The translations under genes and the position numbers were made by a program. Positions 25,607-34,827 of a stretch of 55,959 bases of DNA are shown here, one piece after another. This stretch comes from Bacillota bacterium. Its GTDB lineage: Bacteria; Bacillota; Clostridia; Oscillospirales; Ruminococcaceae. Below the pieces are notes generated by a model. It was given only the letters and a program-made list of their open reading frames with translations. It had not been told where the DNA came from and did no database searches. How positions within the stretch are numbered: position 1 is the stretch's first letter; every line of letters starts with the position of its first letter. Where the stretch lies: positions 1 through 55,959 of the forward strand of contig JAEZTV010000001.1 in assembly GCA_023421245.1 (NCBI GenBank). Reading direction: 5' to 3'.

Positions 25607-28600
25607 ATGATATATTTTGATCGCAATAAACGCAGAGATCCCCGCTTTTTTGCGGAGCACAGGGTTGCCGCACACTCTGACCATGCTTTTTTTGCCGACA
25701 AGCAAGAGGCCGACAGCGGTAAAAGCTCGTTTGTTTATTCAATAAACGGCGAGTGGAACTTTCATTATGCAGAAAATGAACAGGCAATTATCTCCGGTTA
25801 TGAGGCTGCCGAGTTTGACTGCCGCGGCTGGCAAACCATTACGGTGCCGGCCCACATTCAGCTGCAAGGATATGGAAAGCCCCAGTATTGCAACATCCAA
25901 TATCCGTGGGATGGCTGGGAATCCCCCGGGTTTGGTCAGGTTCCGGCAGATTATAACCCGGTTGGGTGTTACGTCAAATACTTTGTTCTGCCACAGCACA
26001 TGAAAGGCAAACGAGTCTTTGTCTCATTTCAGGGAGCCGAAAGTTGCGTGGCGGTGTGGCTCAACGGGCGGTATATCGGCTTTGGCGCAAACAGCTTTTC
26101 TCCATCGGAGTTTGAACTGACAGATGCCTTATGTGAGGGGGAAAACAAGCTGGTGGCGGAGGTGATTGGGTGGAGCGCCGGCAGCCTGCTTGAGGATCAG
26201 GACTTTTTCCGCTTTTCCGGCCTCTTCCGCGAGGTGTATCTGTACGCGGTCCCAAAGCTGCACATTGAGGATTTGACCGTCAAAACCCTGCTGGATGATG
26301 CATATTGTGATGCTATGCTGCAGCTTGGGCTGCGCCTTTCGGAACATAAGCACTGGAGCGCCCAAATAACGCTCTATGACGGGAAGCAATCCGTTTTACA
26401 AGAGATGCTATCCGGCAATACATCTACCATCACCGCGGAGTTTAGCGTTTCGCAGCCAAAGCTTTGGAGTGCGGAAGCCCCGCACCTGTATCTGCTTGAA
26501 ATCTGCCTTTACAATCAAGCGGGCGACTTAATGGAGGTTGTTCGGCAAAACTTCGGCTTTCGGCGGTTTGAGCTTAAGGACGGGCTGATGTGCATCAACG
26601 GCAGACGCATTGTTTTTCATGGTGTGAACCGGCACGATTTCTGCGCCAAAACAGGCAGGGCCGTAACCCGGGACGATGTATGGCGGGACCTTGTTACCAT
26701 GAAGCAAAACAACATTAGCGCTGTGCGCACCGCCCATTATCCCAACGCAAACTGGCTGTGTGGCATGTGCGACGAGCTAGGGCTGTACGTTATGGTGGAA
26801 AACAATCTGGAAACCCACGGCATCTGGACCACTCGTGACGGGGAGATTACCGATTATACCAAGGCGATTCCCGGCGACCGGGAGGAGTACCTTGATATGA
26901 TGCTCAGCCGGGTAAATGATACCTATCAACGCGACAAAAATCATCCCTCGGTGCTCATCTGGTCCTGCGGGAACGAGGCGTTTGGCGGCAGTGTGCTTTA
27001 CGCGATGTCGCAGAAATTCCGCGCGCTGGACGACACGCGCTTGGTGCATTACGAGGGCATTTTTCATGACCGCCGCTATAACGACACCAGCGATATGGAA
27101 AGCCAGATGTACCCATCCGCCGCATCGATTCAATCATTCTTAAACAAGCATCCGCAGCGACCGTTTCTCTGCTGCGAGTATTCGCACGCGATGGGCAACT
27201 CCCTTGGTGCGATGCATAAATACACCGATCTTGCCAAAACCCACCCGCTCTATCAGGGCGGCTTTATCTGGGACTACCGTGATCAGGCTATTTTGTGGCC
27301 GAACCCACATGGAGAACCCGCGTATCTGTATGGCGGCGATTTCGGTGACCGCCCCAACGACGGCATCTTTTGCGGCAACGGCATCTGCTATGCCGACGGC
27401 ACCGTATCGCCTAAAATGCAGGAGGTTAAATATAACTATCAGAATATCGACATTGCATTTACCGAACATGCCATCCAGCTTCATAACCGGTATCTGTTCA
27501 CAGGTACCGAGCGGTTTACCTGTGTTGTCGGGCTGCTGCAGGACGGGATGCGGGTTAAAGAATGCACCCTGACGACCGCAGTAGCGCCGCAAGGCAGCGC
27601 AAGCTATCCCATTCCATTTAAGCGGCAGACCGCTGCTGGAGAATATACGATAGACGTTTCGTTCCGGCTCACGGAGGATGCCGCATGGGCAGAAGCCGGA
27701 CATGAAATCGCCTTTGGGCAAACCACGTACAAGGTTATGGGAGCACCAGAAGTCAAGCAACACAAGCCGCTGCGTGTTGTTTACGGGGACTACAACATCG
27801 GCGTAACCGGCGATGATTTCAGGGTGCTGTTTGACCTGCAATATGGAACGCTCAGCTCCTACCGCTACCGCGGCACAGAGCTGATTCACACCGCGCCCAT
27901 GCCGAATTTTTGGCGTGCACCGACGGATAACGATCGTGGCAATCTGATGGCGATGCGCTATGGGCAATGGAGGCTTGCAAGCCTGTATGCAGGCATCAGA
28001 GTCCCGTCAGACGAGCAGTTGTACGGCATCCGCACAAAGCCTGATATTACCGAGACAGCCGAGCATATTACACTCACATTTCGCCTGATGCTGCCAACAC
28101 AGCCCACCGCCTTTTGCGACATGATATACACTGTCCATTGCGATGGTCTGGTTGATATTACCCTATCCTATCACCCAACAGAGGGCCTGCCTTGTATGCC
28201 CGCCTTTGGTGTAATGCTGAAGATGGCGGCCGGCTTTGACCGCCTTGCCTGGTACGGGCTTGGGCCGGAGGAAACCTACTGTGACCGTAAACACGGCGGC
28301 AGACTGGGCGTTTACAAAAACCGTGTAGCCGATAATATGGCCCGCTACCTGTGTCCGCAAGAGTGCGGCAATCACATGGATGTGCGGTGGGCGCATGTAT
28401 ACAACCAAGCGGGCATTGGCCTTGCCTTTACAGGTGATTCTATAGAGTTTTCGGCCCTGCCGTACACCCCCTTCGAGCTTGAGCATGCGGGGCATCTCTA
28501 CGAGCTGCCGCCGGTGCACTGCACGGTGATACGGCTTGGCATGCAGATGGGTGTGGGCGGAGATGACAGCTGGGGTGCCAGAACCCATCCGGAATACCTG

Positions 28601-28660
28601 CTGGATGCATCGGTTTGCAGAGAATTTACGTTTCATATGAAAGGGATTTTACATACATGA
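25607..28660 (+). CDS. lacZ: Beta-galactosidase, GH2 (LacZ type)
   Basis: A 1017-residue enzyme of normal LacZ length, without a signal peptide, so cytoplasmic. Domains in order are the sugar-binding jelly roll (about 45-210), the immunoglobulin-like domain (to about 325), the TIM barrel with RIVFHGVNRHD near 340, acid/base Glu457 in WSCGNEA and nucleophile Glu524 in CCEYSHAMGNS, then the C-terminal beta-sandwich (Bgal_small_N, from about 720) with FWRAPTDNDRG. It would cleave imported beta-galactosides to galactose. AAGGAG is about 16 bases upstream, further than usual. Its stop overlaps the next start (ATGA). Confidence 0.95.
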   Translation: MIYFDRNKRRDPRFFAEHRVAAHSDHAFFADKQEADSGKSSFVYSINGEWNFHYAENEQAIISGYEAAEFDCRGWQTITVPAHIQLQGYGKPQYCNIQYPWDGWESPGFGQVPADYNPVGCYVKYFVLPQHMKGKRVFVSFQGAESCVAVWLNGRYIGFGANSFSPSEFELTDALCEGENKLVAEVIGWSAGSLLEDQDFFRFSGLFREVYLYAVPKLHIEDLTVKTLLDDAYCDAMLQLGLRLSEHKHWSAQITLYDGKQSVLQEMLSGNTSTITAEFSVSQPKLWSAEAPHLYLLEICLYNQAGDLMEVVRQNFGFRRFELKDGLMCINGRRIVFHGVNRHDFCAKTGRAVTRDDVWRDLVTMKQNNISAVRTAHYPNANWLCGMCDELGLYVMVENNLETHGIWTTRDGEITDYTKAIPGDREEYLDMMLSRVNDTYQRDKNHPSVLIWSCGNEAFGGSVLYAMSQKFRALDDTRLVHYEGIFHDRRYNDTSDMESQMYPSAASIQSFLNKHPQRPFLCCEYSHAMGNSLGAMHKYTDLAKTHPLYQGGFIWDYRDQAILWPNPHGEPAYLYGGDFGDRPNDGIFCGNGICYADGTVSPKMQEVKYNYQNIDIAFTEHAIQLHNRYLFTGTERFTCVVGLLQDGMRVKECTLTTAVAPQGSASYPIPFKRQTAAGEYTIDVSFRLTEDAAWAEAGHEIAFGQTTYKVMGAPEVKQHKPLRVVYGDYNIGVTGDDFRVLFDLQYGTLSSYRYRGTELIHTAPMPNFWRAPTDNDRGNLMAMRYGQWRLASLYAGIRVPSDEQLYGIRTKPDITETAEHITLTFRLMLPTQPTAFCDMIYTVHCDGLVDITLSYHPTEGLPCMPAFGVMLKMAAGFDRLAWYGLGPEETYCDRKHGGRLGVYKNRVADNMARYLCPQECGNHMDVRWAHVYNQAGIGLAFTGDSIEFSALPYTPFELEHAGHLYELPPVHCTVIRLGMQMGVGGDDSWGARTHPEYLLDASVCREFTFHMKGILHT

Positions 28661-30489
28661 ATAAAATGGTTTTGAATCTGGTTCACCGGCCGGAGATGGT
28701 GCCTGAGTACGCGGAAAGGCTCACGGGGCATGGTAAACCGGAAGACATTGCCCGCAAAGCGCTTTTGACCGAGAGCCTGGATATCTTTAGAACACAGCAG
28801 CGCCTGGCGCATGAAAACGGCCTGAAAACGACCATTCAAATGACGTACGCAAGCCTTTATAACAACGAAGCCGTCAGCCTTGCAAAAGAGCATCATAAAA
28901 CATATGGCGATGAAATCGGGCTGTCATTATTGGGTCTTCCCTGCAAGGAATTCCGTGAGAAGTATAAAACAAAGGATTTTTGCATCTGGATGTTTTCACT
29001 GGAGGATAAAAAGGCGATTGTGCGGGATATCTTTGAGCAGTTCTTTGACCGCTTCGGTTTTTATCCCCAATCCACAGGCTCGTACTATATGGACGCCGAG
29101 CTGATAAGCTACATCAAAGAGGTCTACCCTTCTGTCAAATGCGCCGTTGCCACCTGCTGGGAGGAAGGGCCGAAAGCCTATCACACCTGTAACAACAGCT
29201 GGTATACGTTTTTGGACGGCGGCCCATGGGCACCATGGATACCGTCCAAGGCCAATACCCACGCACCGGCCGCAAACGAGCAGGAGGACAGCGGTATTGT
29301 CGCAATCCCCCACCTCAGCCGTGATTTAATCGCCTGCTACGACGGCAACGGTTCAAACTTCGGCACCCATCCGCAGAATGTTCTGCGCGGCATGATTTAC
29401 CGCGATGGCGAGTACCCGTATCTGTTTAACCTAATCGACCAGTTCCGCTATCAGGCGCGGTTTAACAACGGCTACTCCTACAACATGATGTTTGTAGGCC
29501 CCGGCTGGATGAATAAGATGGGCCGATGGGAGGCCCCCTACGAGCTGCTTTACAAGGCCTACTCCGATGGCTGTGCCTATTATGGCAAACTGAAAAAAGA
29601 GGGCAAGCTCATCGATATGACCATGAGCGAATTTGCCGATTACTACAGGGAGAACAAGACATATTCCGAGCCGGAATGTGCCCTGTGGCGCGATATTCTA
29701 TACGGCAGCCAAAAGCAGGTGTTCTGGTACTGCGACCCCTACCTGCGCGCCTGCATTAACATGGATGAGGGCGGCGCACTGGTGGACCTGCGCCCATATG
29801 CCGCAAAGCTTGCATGGCCCGTGGGCATCGGTACACGGCATGTACAGGACGCAAGCTACCCTTTTCTGATTCAGGAGAAATACCGCGCGGGCTACTTTAC
29901 CCATTATGCGGGCGAAGGAACGGTGCGCAGCGCGAAGATTACATACAACGGCGAGGAGATTGACCTATGCCTGTGCCGCACCAAGGCGCGGTTCTCACAG
30001 GAAGGCAGCGCACGCATCCTAACGCTTGATCCGGTAGAGCTTGAGTTTTCCGGCCTTACGGTAACGTTGCAAACAGTTATCACGTTTGAAGAAGGCTCGG
30101 GAAGCATCCGCTTTGACCGTAGGATTTTAAATCTCAGCAACCCGGATGCCGAAGTGACGATAGACGAATATATAATTGCATGCTATGGCACTACAGAATA
30201 CCCTGAGGATATGACCGGCCTTACACTTGCAGTCGGCAAAGACGGCAGCAAAACCGAGCTTTCTTACGAGTACAAATGCCGCGAAGAAGTAATGCTGGGC
30301 GCGGATTATACCGAGTGTATTCTTCCACCCATTCAAACCCGCATTTCTATGACCTGCAAAGGGCGGCAAAAGTCAGGGTATTTTAAAGAAGGCTACGCGT
30401 TCAGCCCCATGTTTACGCTGGGGTATACAGGGGTATTAAAGAACAAGGAGGTATTTACCACATGGCTCAATCTGGAAAAGGCAGACTGA
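28657..30489 (+). CDS. Unassigned 610-residue protein, probable carbohydrate-active enzyme
   Basis: I do not recognise this family with certainty; it resembles the paired DUF3863/DUF3864-type proteins. It has no signal peptide. Residues 1-370 look like an alpha/beta barrel of the polysaccharide-deacetylase or GH57/GH38 kind: a regular alternation of predicted helices and strands, with STGSYYMDAELISYIKEVYP near 140 and a Trp/Tyr/Gly-rich stretch FLDGGPWAPWIPS near 190. From about 400 on it is beta-rich. The start at 28657 (AAAGGGA upstream) overlaps the beta-galactosidase stop by ATGA, so the two are coupled. Lying between GH2 and GH53 enzymes, it probably acts on galactan-derived or substituted oligosaccharides. 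Confidence 0.7.
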   Translation: MNKMVLNLVHRPEMVPEYAERLTGHGKPEDIARKALLTESLDIFRTQQRLAHENGLKTTIQMTYASLYNNEAVSLAKEHHKTYGDEIGLSLLGLPCKEFREKYKTKDFCIWMFSLEDKKAIVRDIFEQFFDRFGFYPQSTGSYYMDAELISYIKEVYPSVKCAVATCWEEGPKAYHTCNNSWYTFLDGGPWAPWIPSKANTHAPAANEQEDSGIVAIPHLSRDLIACYDGNGSNFGTHPQNVLRGMIYRDGEYPYLFNLIDQFRYQARFNNGYSYNMMFVGPGWMNKMGRWEAPYELLYKAYSDGCAYYGKLKKEGKLIDMTMSEFADYYRENKTYSEPECALWRDILYGSQKQVFWYCDPYLRACINMDEGGALVDLRPYAAKLAWPVGIGTRHVQDASYPFLIQEKYRAGYFTHYAGEGTVRSAKITYNGEEIDLCLCRTKARFSQEGSARILTLDPVELEFSGLTVTLQTVITFEEGSGSIRFDRRILNLSNPDAEVTIDEYIIACYGTTEYPEDMTGLTLAVGKDGSKTELSYEYKCREEVMLGADYTECILPPIQTRISMTCKGRQKSGYFKEGYAFSPMFTLGYTGVLKNKEVFTTWLNLEKAD

Positions 30490-30692
30490 ACTATCGCTGC
30501 CCCTCCTGCTTTATGCGCGATCTTGATCTTGATATGTTTTACGATAAGGACAGAACAGAGTACTACTGCATCCGATGCCAGTACACCGGTATCGAGGAGG
30601 ATGTCCTAAAGATGAATGAAATCATTCGCTTACGCTACCGCGACATGGAAAAGCGGTACGGCGAGGACGATTTTGAGAAGTTTGACCGGTAA
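30462..30692 (+). CDS. Small zinc-ribbon protein
   Basis: A 76-residue protein with two CxxC pairs: CPSC near residue 13 and CIRC near 37, forming a zinc ribbon, followed by a charged helical tail rich in Arg, Glu and Asp. AAGGAGG lies 9 bases before the ATG, and the gene overlaps the preceding one by 28 bases, so it is translated with the operon. The function is unknown; similar small CxxC proteins seem common in Clostridia and may bind nucleic acid or protein. There is nothing enzyme-like in it. Confidence 0.75.
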   Translation: MAQSGKGRLNYRCPSCFMRDLDLDMFYDKDRTEYYCIRCQYTGIEEDVLKMNEIIRLRYRDMEKRYGEDDFEKFDR

Positions 30693-30728
30693 TATGGCTG
30701 CGGCTACTATCAGGCGGAGGAGGATTAC

Positions 30729-31877
30729 ATGAAACAATGGTACATCGGTATGGATTGTTCTTCTTTGGAAGAGGTAGAGCAATGCGGCGGCCGATTTTAT
30801 GATAACGGCACTCAGCAGGATTGCCTGAACATCCTAAAGCGGTACGGAACCAACCTCATCCGCCTGCGGCTTTGGAACGACCCATATTCCGCGTCCGGCG
30901 AACCGTATGGCGGCGGAACCAATGATTATGCCCGTACGCTCCGTCTGGCAAAACGCACGGCGGCACTAGGTATCGACTGGCTGCTTGACCTTCATTACTC
31001 CGACTTCTGGGCCGACCCGGGAAAGCAGTTTCTCCCCAAAGCATGGCGCGGCAAAAATGGTGCCGCGCTCGAACAGGCGGTGTACCGCTATACCAAAGAG
31101 ACACTGCAAAAATTGCGGGAAAATAAGGCGCTTCCCCAGATGGTCGCCATCGGCAACGAGATTACGAACGGCCTTCTATGGCCCTACGGAAAAACGCCCG
31201 CATACCCCGAAATCGTGGGGCTGGTGGGCGCGGGGATTCGGGCCGTAAGGGAGCTTGAATGCGGCATCAGCATCATGCTGCATCTGGATAACGGCGGGCG
31301 GAACGACCTTTACCGCGAGTGGTTTGATAACTACCTCGCAAACGGCGGAGAGGATTTTGACTGCATCGGGCTGAGCTATTATCCGTTCTGGCATGGTACG
31401 TTGCAGGACCTTGAGCACAATTTAAACGATCTTGCGGTACGCTATAAAAAGCCTTTGATTGTTGCCGAAACCAGTACGGGCTTCTCGCTGAAGGAGTATC
31501 GCAGCGAACAAGAAATTGCCGCCGGTATTGGGCGCGGCATGGCGGCAACACACGAGCTTGCACAGCGGGTGCCCTTCCCCATGACGCCGGAGGGGCAGAC
31601 CGAGTTTCTTTGCAAATTGATGGAGAAGGTTTATGCCGTGCCAAACCGCTTGGGGCGCGGGTTTATCTACTGGGAGCCCGCATGGATGCCGGTAGCGGGA
31701 ACAAACTGGTCGCTCCGGGCCGGCTGTGAGTATATCGGAGAAAAGGGCTATGGCGGCAATGAATGGGCAAACCAGGCATTGTTTGACTATGACGGCCACA
31801 CACTCCCCGCGCTCAAAGCCATACGGGATTTCCCGGGCTCAGCCGCAATCACCTGCGGCGGAGGGCTTGGCGGCTGA
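30729..31877 (+). CDS. Endo-beta-1,4-galactanase, GH53
   Basis: A 382-residue GH53 enzyme with family hallmarks: LIRLRLWNDP near 38, DLHYSDFWADPGKQ near 85, acid/base Glu144 in AIGNEITNG and nucleophile Glu247 in VAETSTGF. GH53 enzymes cut beta-1,4-galactan, the side chain of pectic arabinogalactan. It has no signal peptide, which is unusual because most bacterial GH53 enzymes are exported; here it would cut imported galacto-oligosaccharides inside the cell. GGAGGAGG precedes the ATG. It is the last gene of the galactan operon. Confidence 0.93.
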   Translation: MKQWYIGMDCSSLEEVEQCGGRFYDNGTQQDCLNILKRYGTNLIRLRLWNDPYSASGEPYGGGTNDYARTLRLAKRTAALGIDWLLDLHYSDFWADPGKQFLPKAWRGKNGAALEQAVYRYTKETLQKLRENKALPQMVAIGNEITNGLLWPYGKTPAYPEIVGLVGAGIRAVRELECGISIMLHLDNGGRNDLYREWFDNYLANGGEDFDCIGLSYYPFWHGTLQDLEHNLNDLAVRYKKPLIVAETSTGFSLKEYRSEQEIAAGIGRGMAATHELAQRVPFPMTPEGQTEFLCKLMEKVYAVPNRLGRGFIYWEPAWMPVAGTNWSLRAGCEYIGEKGYGGNEWANQALFDYDGHTLPALKAIRDFPGSAAITCGGGLGG

Positions 31878-31923
31878 TAAACGACAACGCGCAAAATAAA
31901 CCCACTCTATAAAGCAGAAAACA

Positions 31924-31955
31924 GGGCCCACGTTCAGCAATAGGAACGTGGGCCC
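31924..31955. terminator. Bidirectional terminator between GH53 and manA genes
   Basis: GGGCCCACGTTC (31924-31935) pairs with GAACGTGGGCCC (31944-31955), 8-base loop, with T-containing tails on both strands (CTTGTTTG and TGTTTTCTG). Two convergent operons end here. Confidence 0.75.
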
Positions 31956-32107
31956 CTTGTTTGAAAGGATACTCTATACTGCTGCATCGGTCGGCAAGAC
32001 ATGGTACTCAATGCTTGCTTGTCATCCGTCGGTATCAGCACCCGATAGCGAAAACCTTTTAGGATTATTTGGCGGCAAAAACAGGAGATGTCCATAAAAG
32101 GCTGACA

Positions 32108-33034
32108 CTACTCGCAGGTCACCATAAGCTCCATACCGCCGATAATCGCCGTTTTACAGCCCGCCGGCAGCAAAAAGCTGTCTCCCCTGCGCACCGTTTT
32201 TCCGCCGGCCGTCCCGCTGCCCTTGACAACGGTTACCAGCATATACCCTGTGGCGCAAAGGCATCCCTCACCGTTACAGCGGTACCGGCGCACGCAAAAC
32301 GATTCGTTTTGAATAAAGGTTGTAACATCCAGCCCACTTTCAATGCCATGAACGGGCTGCGGCTCGTTATTTTCTGCTACGCTGCCGTATCGCATACAGG
32401 CAATCGCCTCTTCAAGGTGCAGCTCACGCTCGTTGCCTTGCTCGTCGGTACGGCGGTAGTCATAAAAGCGGTACGTTACATCGGTAGCCTGCTGAATCTC
32501 ATACACAATGCTTCCCTTTTTCAGCGCATGCAGCAGCCCTGCGGGCAGGTAAACAAAATCCCCCGCCGATACCGGCCGGTGCCGAATCAGCCCCTCCCAG
32601 TCTCCGCGTTTAATATAACCGCGTAAATCTACTTCGTCGCGCGCGTTGTGGCCATACACAATGCTTGCGTCCCGCTCTGCCTCAATAAAGTACCACGCCT
32701 CGTTTTTTCCAGACGGATACCCAAGCGGCCGGGCATACTCGCTGTCGGGATGAATCTGAATACTCAAATCGTCCTCGGGTGCAACCAATGAGATAATGAC
32801 CGGAAACCGGGTGTGTTTGCTGCAAAAAAGCCGAGGATGATTCTGCCATAAATCAAGCAGGCTAAGCCCTGCATACTCCCCTTCGCGCACAACGGTAGAA
32901 CCGCCCTCTTGCGCGCTGAACGCCCACGATTGCCCGATGCCAAGGGGGAATTCATCATATGTAAAATAGTCCCGCAACAGTGTTCTGCCCCAAATGGCAG
33001 GTCTGGGTATGGGTTTAAAAAAGACCGGTTGCAT
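32108..33034 (-). CDS. manA: Mannose-6-phosphate isomerase, class I
   Basis: A 308-residue short-form type I phosphomannose isomerase. The cupin zinc site is seen in LSIQIHPDSEYA near residue 95 and the active-site segment GYPSGKNEAWYFIEAE near 110, with LPAGLLHALKKGS near 165. It interconverts mannose 6-phosphate and fructose 6-phosphate. The ATG at 33034 follows AAGGGAG; a longer upstream frame lacks a ribosome site. It is the last gene of the minus-strand operon that begins at 41125, directly behind a ROK kinase gene. It could also work on another aldose phosphate of the pathway. Confidence 0.92.
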   Translation of the reverse strand: MQPVFFKPIPRPAIWGRTLLRDYFTYDEFPLGIGQSWAFSAQEGGSTVVREGEYAGLSLLDLWQNHPRLFCSKHTRFPVIISLVAPEDDLSIQIHPDSEYARPLGYPSGKNEAWYFIEAERDASIVYGHNARDEVDLRGYIKRGDWEGLIRHRPVSAGDFVYLPAGLLHALKKGSIVYEIQQATDVTYRFYDYRRTDEQGNERELHLEEAIACMRYGSVAENNEPQPVHGIESGLDVTTFIQNESFCVRRYRCNGEGCLCATGYMLVTVVKGSGTAGGKTVRRGDSFLLPAGCKTAIIGGMELMVTCE

Positions 33035-33053
33035 GGTTTGGTTCTCCCTTTTG

Positions 33054-33992
33054 TTATTTGAGTACACCCTTGTCCAGAAAGGCAGCGCCAATCATCGGTG
33101 CTGCCGCACCAAGCTGCGCACGTGCAATGGTCATCTGCCTGCGCCTTGTCCATGCGGGATAACCGTACTGATAAAGCAGCGGCAGAAGCGGCTGCAGCAG
33201 CAAGTCATGCTCGCACATTCCGCCGCTGAACACAATGAGATTGCAGGATAGAACGTTAACCAGCTTTGCAAGCCCAAATGCCAGACGGTCAGCGCAATAA
33301 GCAATCAGTTCCAGCGCATCACTGTCGCCATCGTATGCCAGCTCAAACACTGTCTGCGCCTTATGCGGCCTGCCCAGCAGCTTGTGCGGAAAACGCTCAA
33401 GCGCAAGGGCAAGCACCGCAGTTCCCGATACATACCGCTCAAGGCATCCGCGCTGACCACAGGAGCAAAGCCTGCCGTCCGGCTCAATGACGGTGTGACC
33501 AATCTCTCCTGCGGTACTCATTGCTCCCGCAAAGATGCGTTCGTTTATCACCACACCGCAGCCAATGCCCGTTCCCAGCGTGACACACAGCATGTCTGCA
33601 TGTCCGCGCCCCGCGCCAAACAAATGCTCCGCCCATGCTGCCGCCCATGAGTCCTGCGAAACTGATACGTTGCGTCCAAGCTCGCGCAAAAAGTAGTTCC
33701 CCAGAGCCTCATCCTCCCAACCGAGATTAGGGCAGTAGCTCGCCATGCCTCGGGCGGTGTCAGCGCTGCCGGCAATCCCCACCCCGATAAACGCAATCTC
33801 GTCAAGCATAACGCCGGCGGTTGCAAGCAAGCTGTGCAGCGCGTCACATATCTTTGCAGTCAGCCCCTGTGCGCCACCGTCTTGCTGTGAGCTAAGCGTC
33901 ACGCTGTGCAGGGGGCTGCCCTGCGTATTGATCAGTCCGATATTAGTTTTGGTTGCGCCGATATCAATCCCGACGCGAAGCCTCTGCTCCAT
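33054..33992 (-). CDS. ROK-family sugar kinase
   Basis: A 312-residue kinase. Residues 4-18 hold the phosphate loop VGIDIGATKTNIGLI, and the ROK zinc signature follows: GEIGHTVIEPDGRLCSCGQRGCLERY near 147-172, with the three cysteines and one histidine. Relatives include glucokinase, allokinase AlsK, mannokinase and fructokinase. ATG at 33992 follows AACGGAGG. Its neighbours, an AlsE-like epimerase and a mannose-phosphate isomerase, suggest a hexose such as allose, mannose or fructose as substrate. Confidence 0.92.
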   Translation of the reverse strand: MEQRLRVGIDIGATKTNIGLINTQGSPLHSVTLSSQQDGGAQGLTAKICDALHSLLATAGVMLDEIAFIGVGIAGSADTARGMASYCPNLGWEDEALGNYFLRELGRNVSVSQDSWAAAWAEHLFGAGRGHADMLCVTLGTGIGCGVVINERIFAGAMSTAGEIGHTVIEPDGRLCSCGQRGCLERYVSGTAVLALALERFPHKLLGRPHKAQTVFELAYDGDSDALELIAYCADRLAFGLAKLVNVLSCNLIVFSGGMCEHDLLLQPLLPLLYQYGYPAWTRRRQMTIARAQLGAAAPMIGAAFLDKGVLK

Positions 33993-34091
33993 GGAATTCC
34001 TCCGTTTCGTCAGCAGTTTTACAGCCTGCCAAAGCAAGCTCCGCACCTTGCAGCCGAAGGCCGGCGACCGTAACCGGCTTTGGTAAAACCG

Positions 34092-34760
34092 CTAGCTGAT
34101 TGCCCCTCGCAAAAGGTTAAGCGACTGCTCCATCGGGCGCACATCGGTAAAGATGCTTGCGGTGCCCGCCACAAACATATCCGCCCCCGCAGCGCGCATT
34201 TTTTTGGCGTTCTCAAAGCTGACGTTTCCGTCCACCTCGATCGATACTTCAAAATGCTCGCGGCTATCCAGCAGCGCGCGCAATCGTCTGATCTTGTCGG
34301 TCATATGCGGAATCATCTTTTGTCCCGCAAAGCCGGGATTGACGGTCATCAGCAATACACCATCAATATCGGGGAGTACCTCGTCCAGAACACTGAGCGG
34401 GGTGGCGGGGTTAATGGCCGCATACGCAAGTGCGTCCCGTGCGCGTATAGCGGAAAGACAGCGTTGCAGGTGGGGCGTGGATTCGGGATGTACACTGATA
34501 ATTTCACCCGGCTGCGGGTCAATCCATTCAAGCTTTCGCTCCGGATTTGTAATCATCAGGTGTATGTCAAGCGGAATTGATGACGCGCCGCGCATGCGTT
34601 TGATAAAATCGGTACCAAGACAAAGGTTTTGCACAAACTCTCCGTCCATTACATCCATATGCAGATACTCTACGCCCCACTGCTCAAAGTCGCGCAGCGT
34701 TTGGCTGAGTGTAAACAGATCGGCACACATCATGGACGGGGATATCCTTGCGGTTTTCAT
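34092..34760 (-). CDS. Ribulose-phosphate 3-epimerase family protein, AlsE-like
   Basis: A 222-residue TIM barrel. Motifs are ISPSMMCADL (6-15), the metal-binding YLHMDVMDGEFV near 33, DIHLMITNP near 64, the phosphate-site VNPGFAGQ near 137 and IEVDGNV near 173. By eye it is closer to E. coli AlsE (D-allulose-6-phosphate 3-epimerase: MTVDPGFAGQ, IEVDGS, AAGADVFIVGTS) than to Rpe. It would thus form fructose 6-phosphate from allulose 6-phosphate. It lies between a glycosidase and a ROK kinase gene, about 68-100 bases from each. Rpe activity cannot be excluded. Confidence 0.85.
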   Translation of the reverse strand: MKTARISPSMMCADLFTLSQTLRDFEQWGVEYLHMDVMDGEFVQNLCLGTDFIKRMRGASSIPLDIHLMITNPERKLEWIDPQPGEIISVHPESTPHLQRCLSAIRARDALAYAAINPATPLSVLDEVLPDIDGVLLMTVNPGFAGQKMIPHMTDKIRRLRALLDSREHFEVSIEVDGNVSFENAKKMRAAGADMFVAGTASIFTDVRPMEQSLNLLRGAIS

Positions 34761-34827
34761 ATCGTTTCACCATACCTTTCCGGAGTGGGTGGCCCTACGG
34801 GATACCTGCTGCATATGCAGTGCCGCA

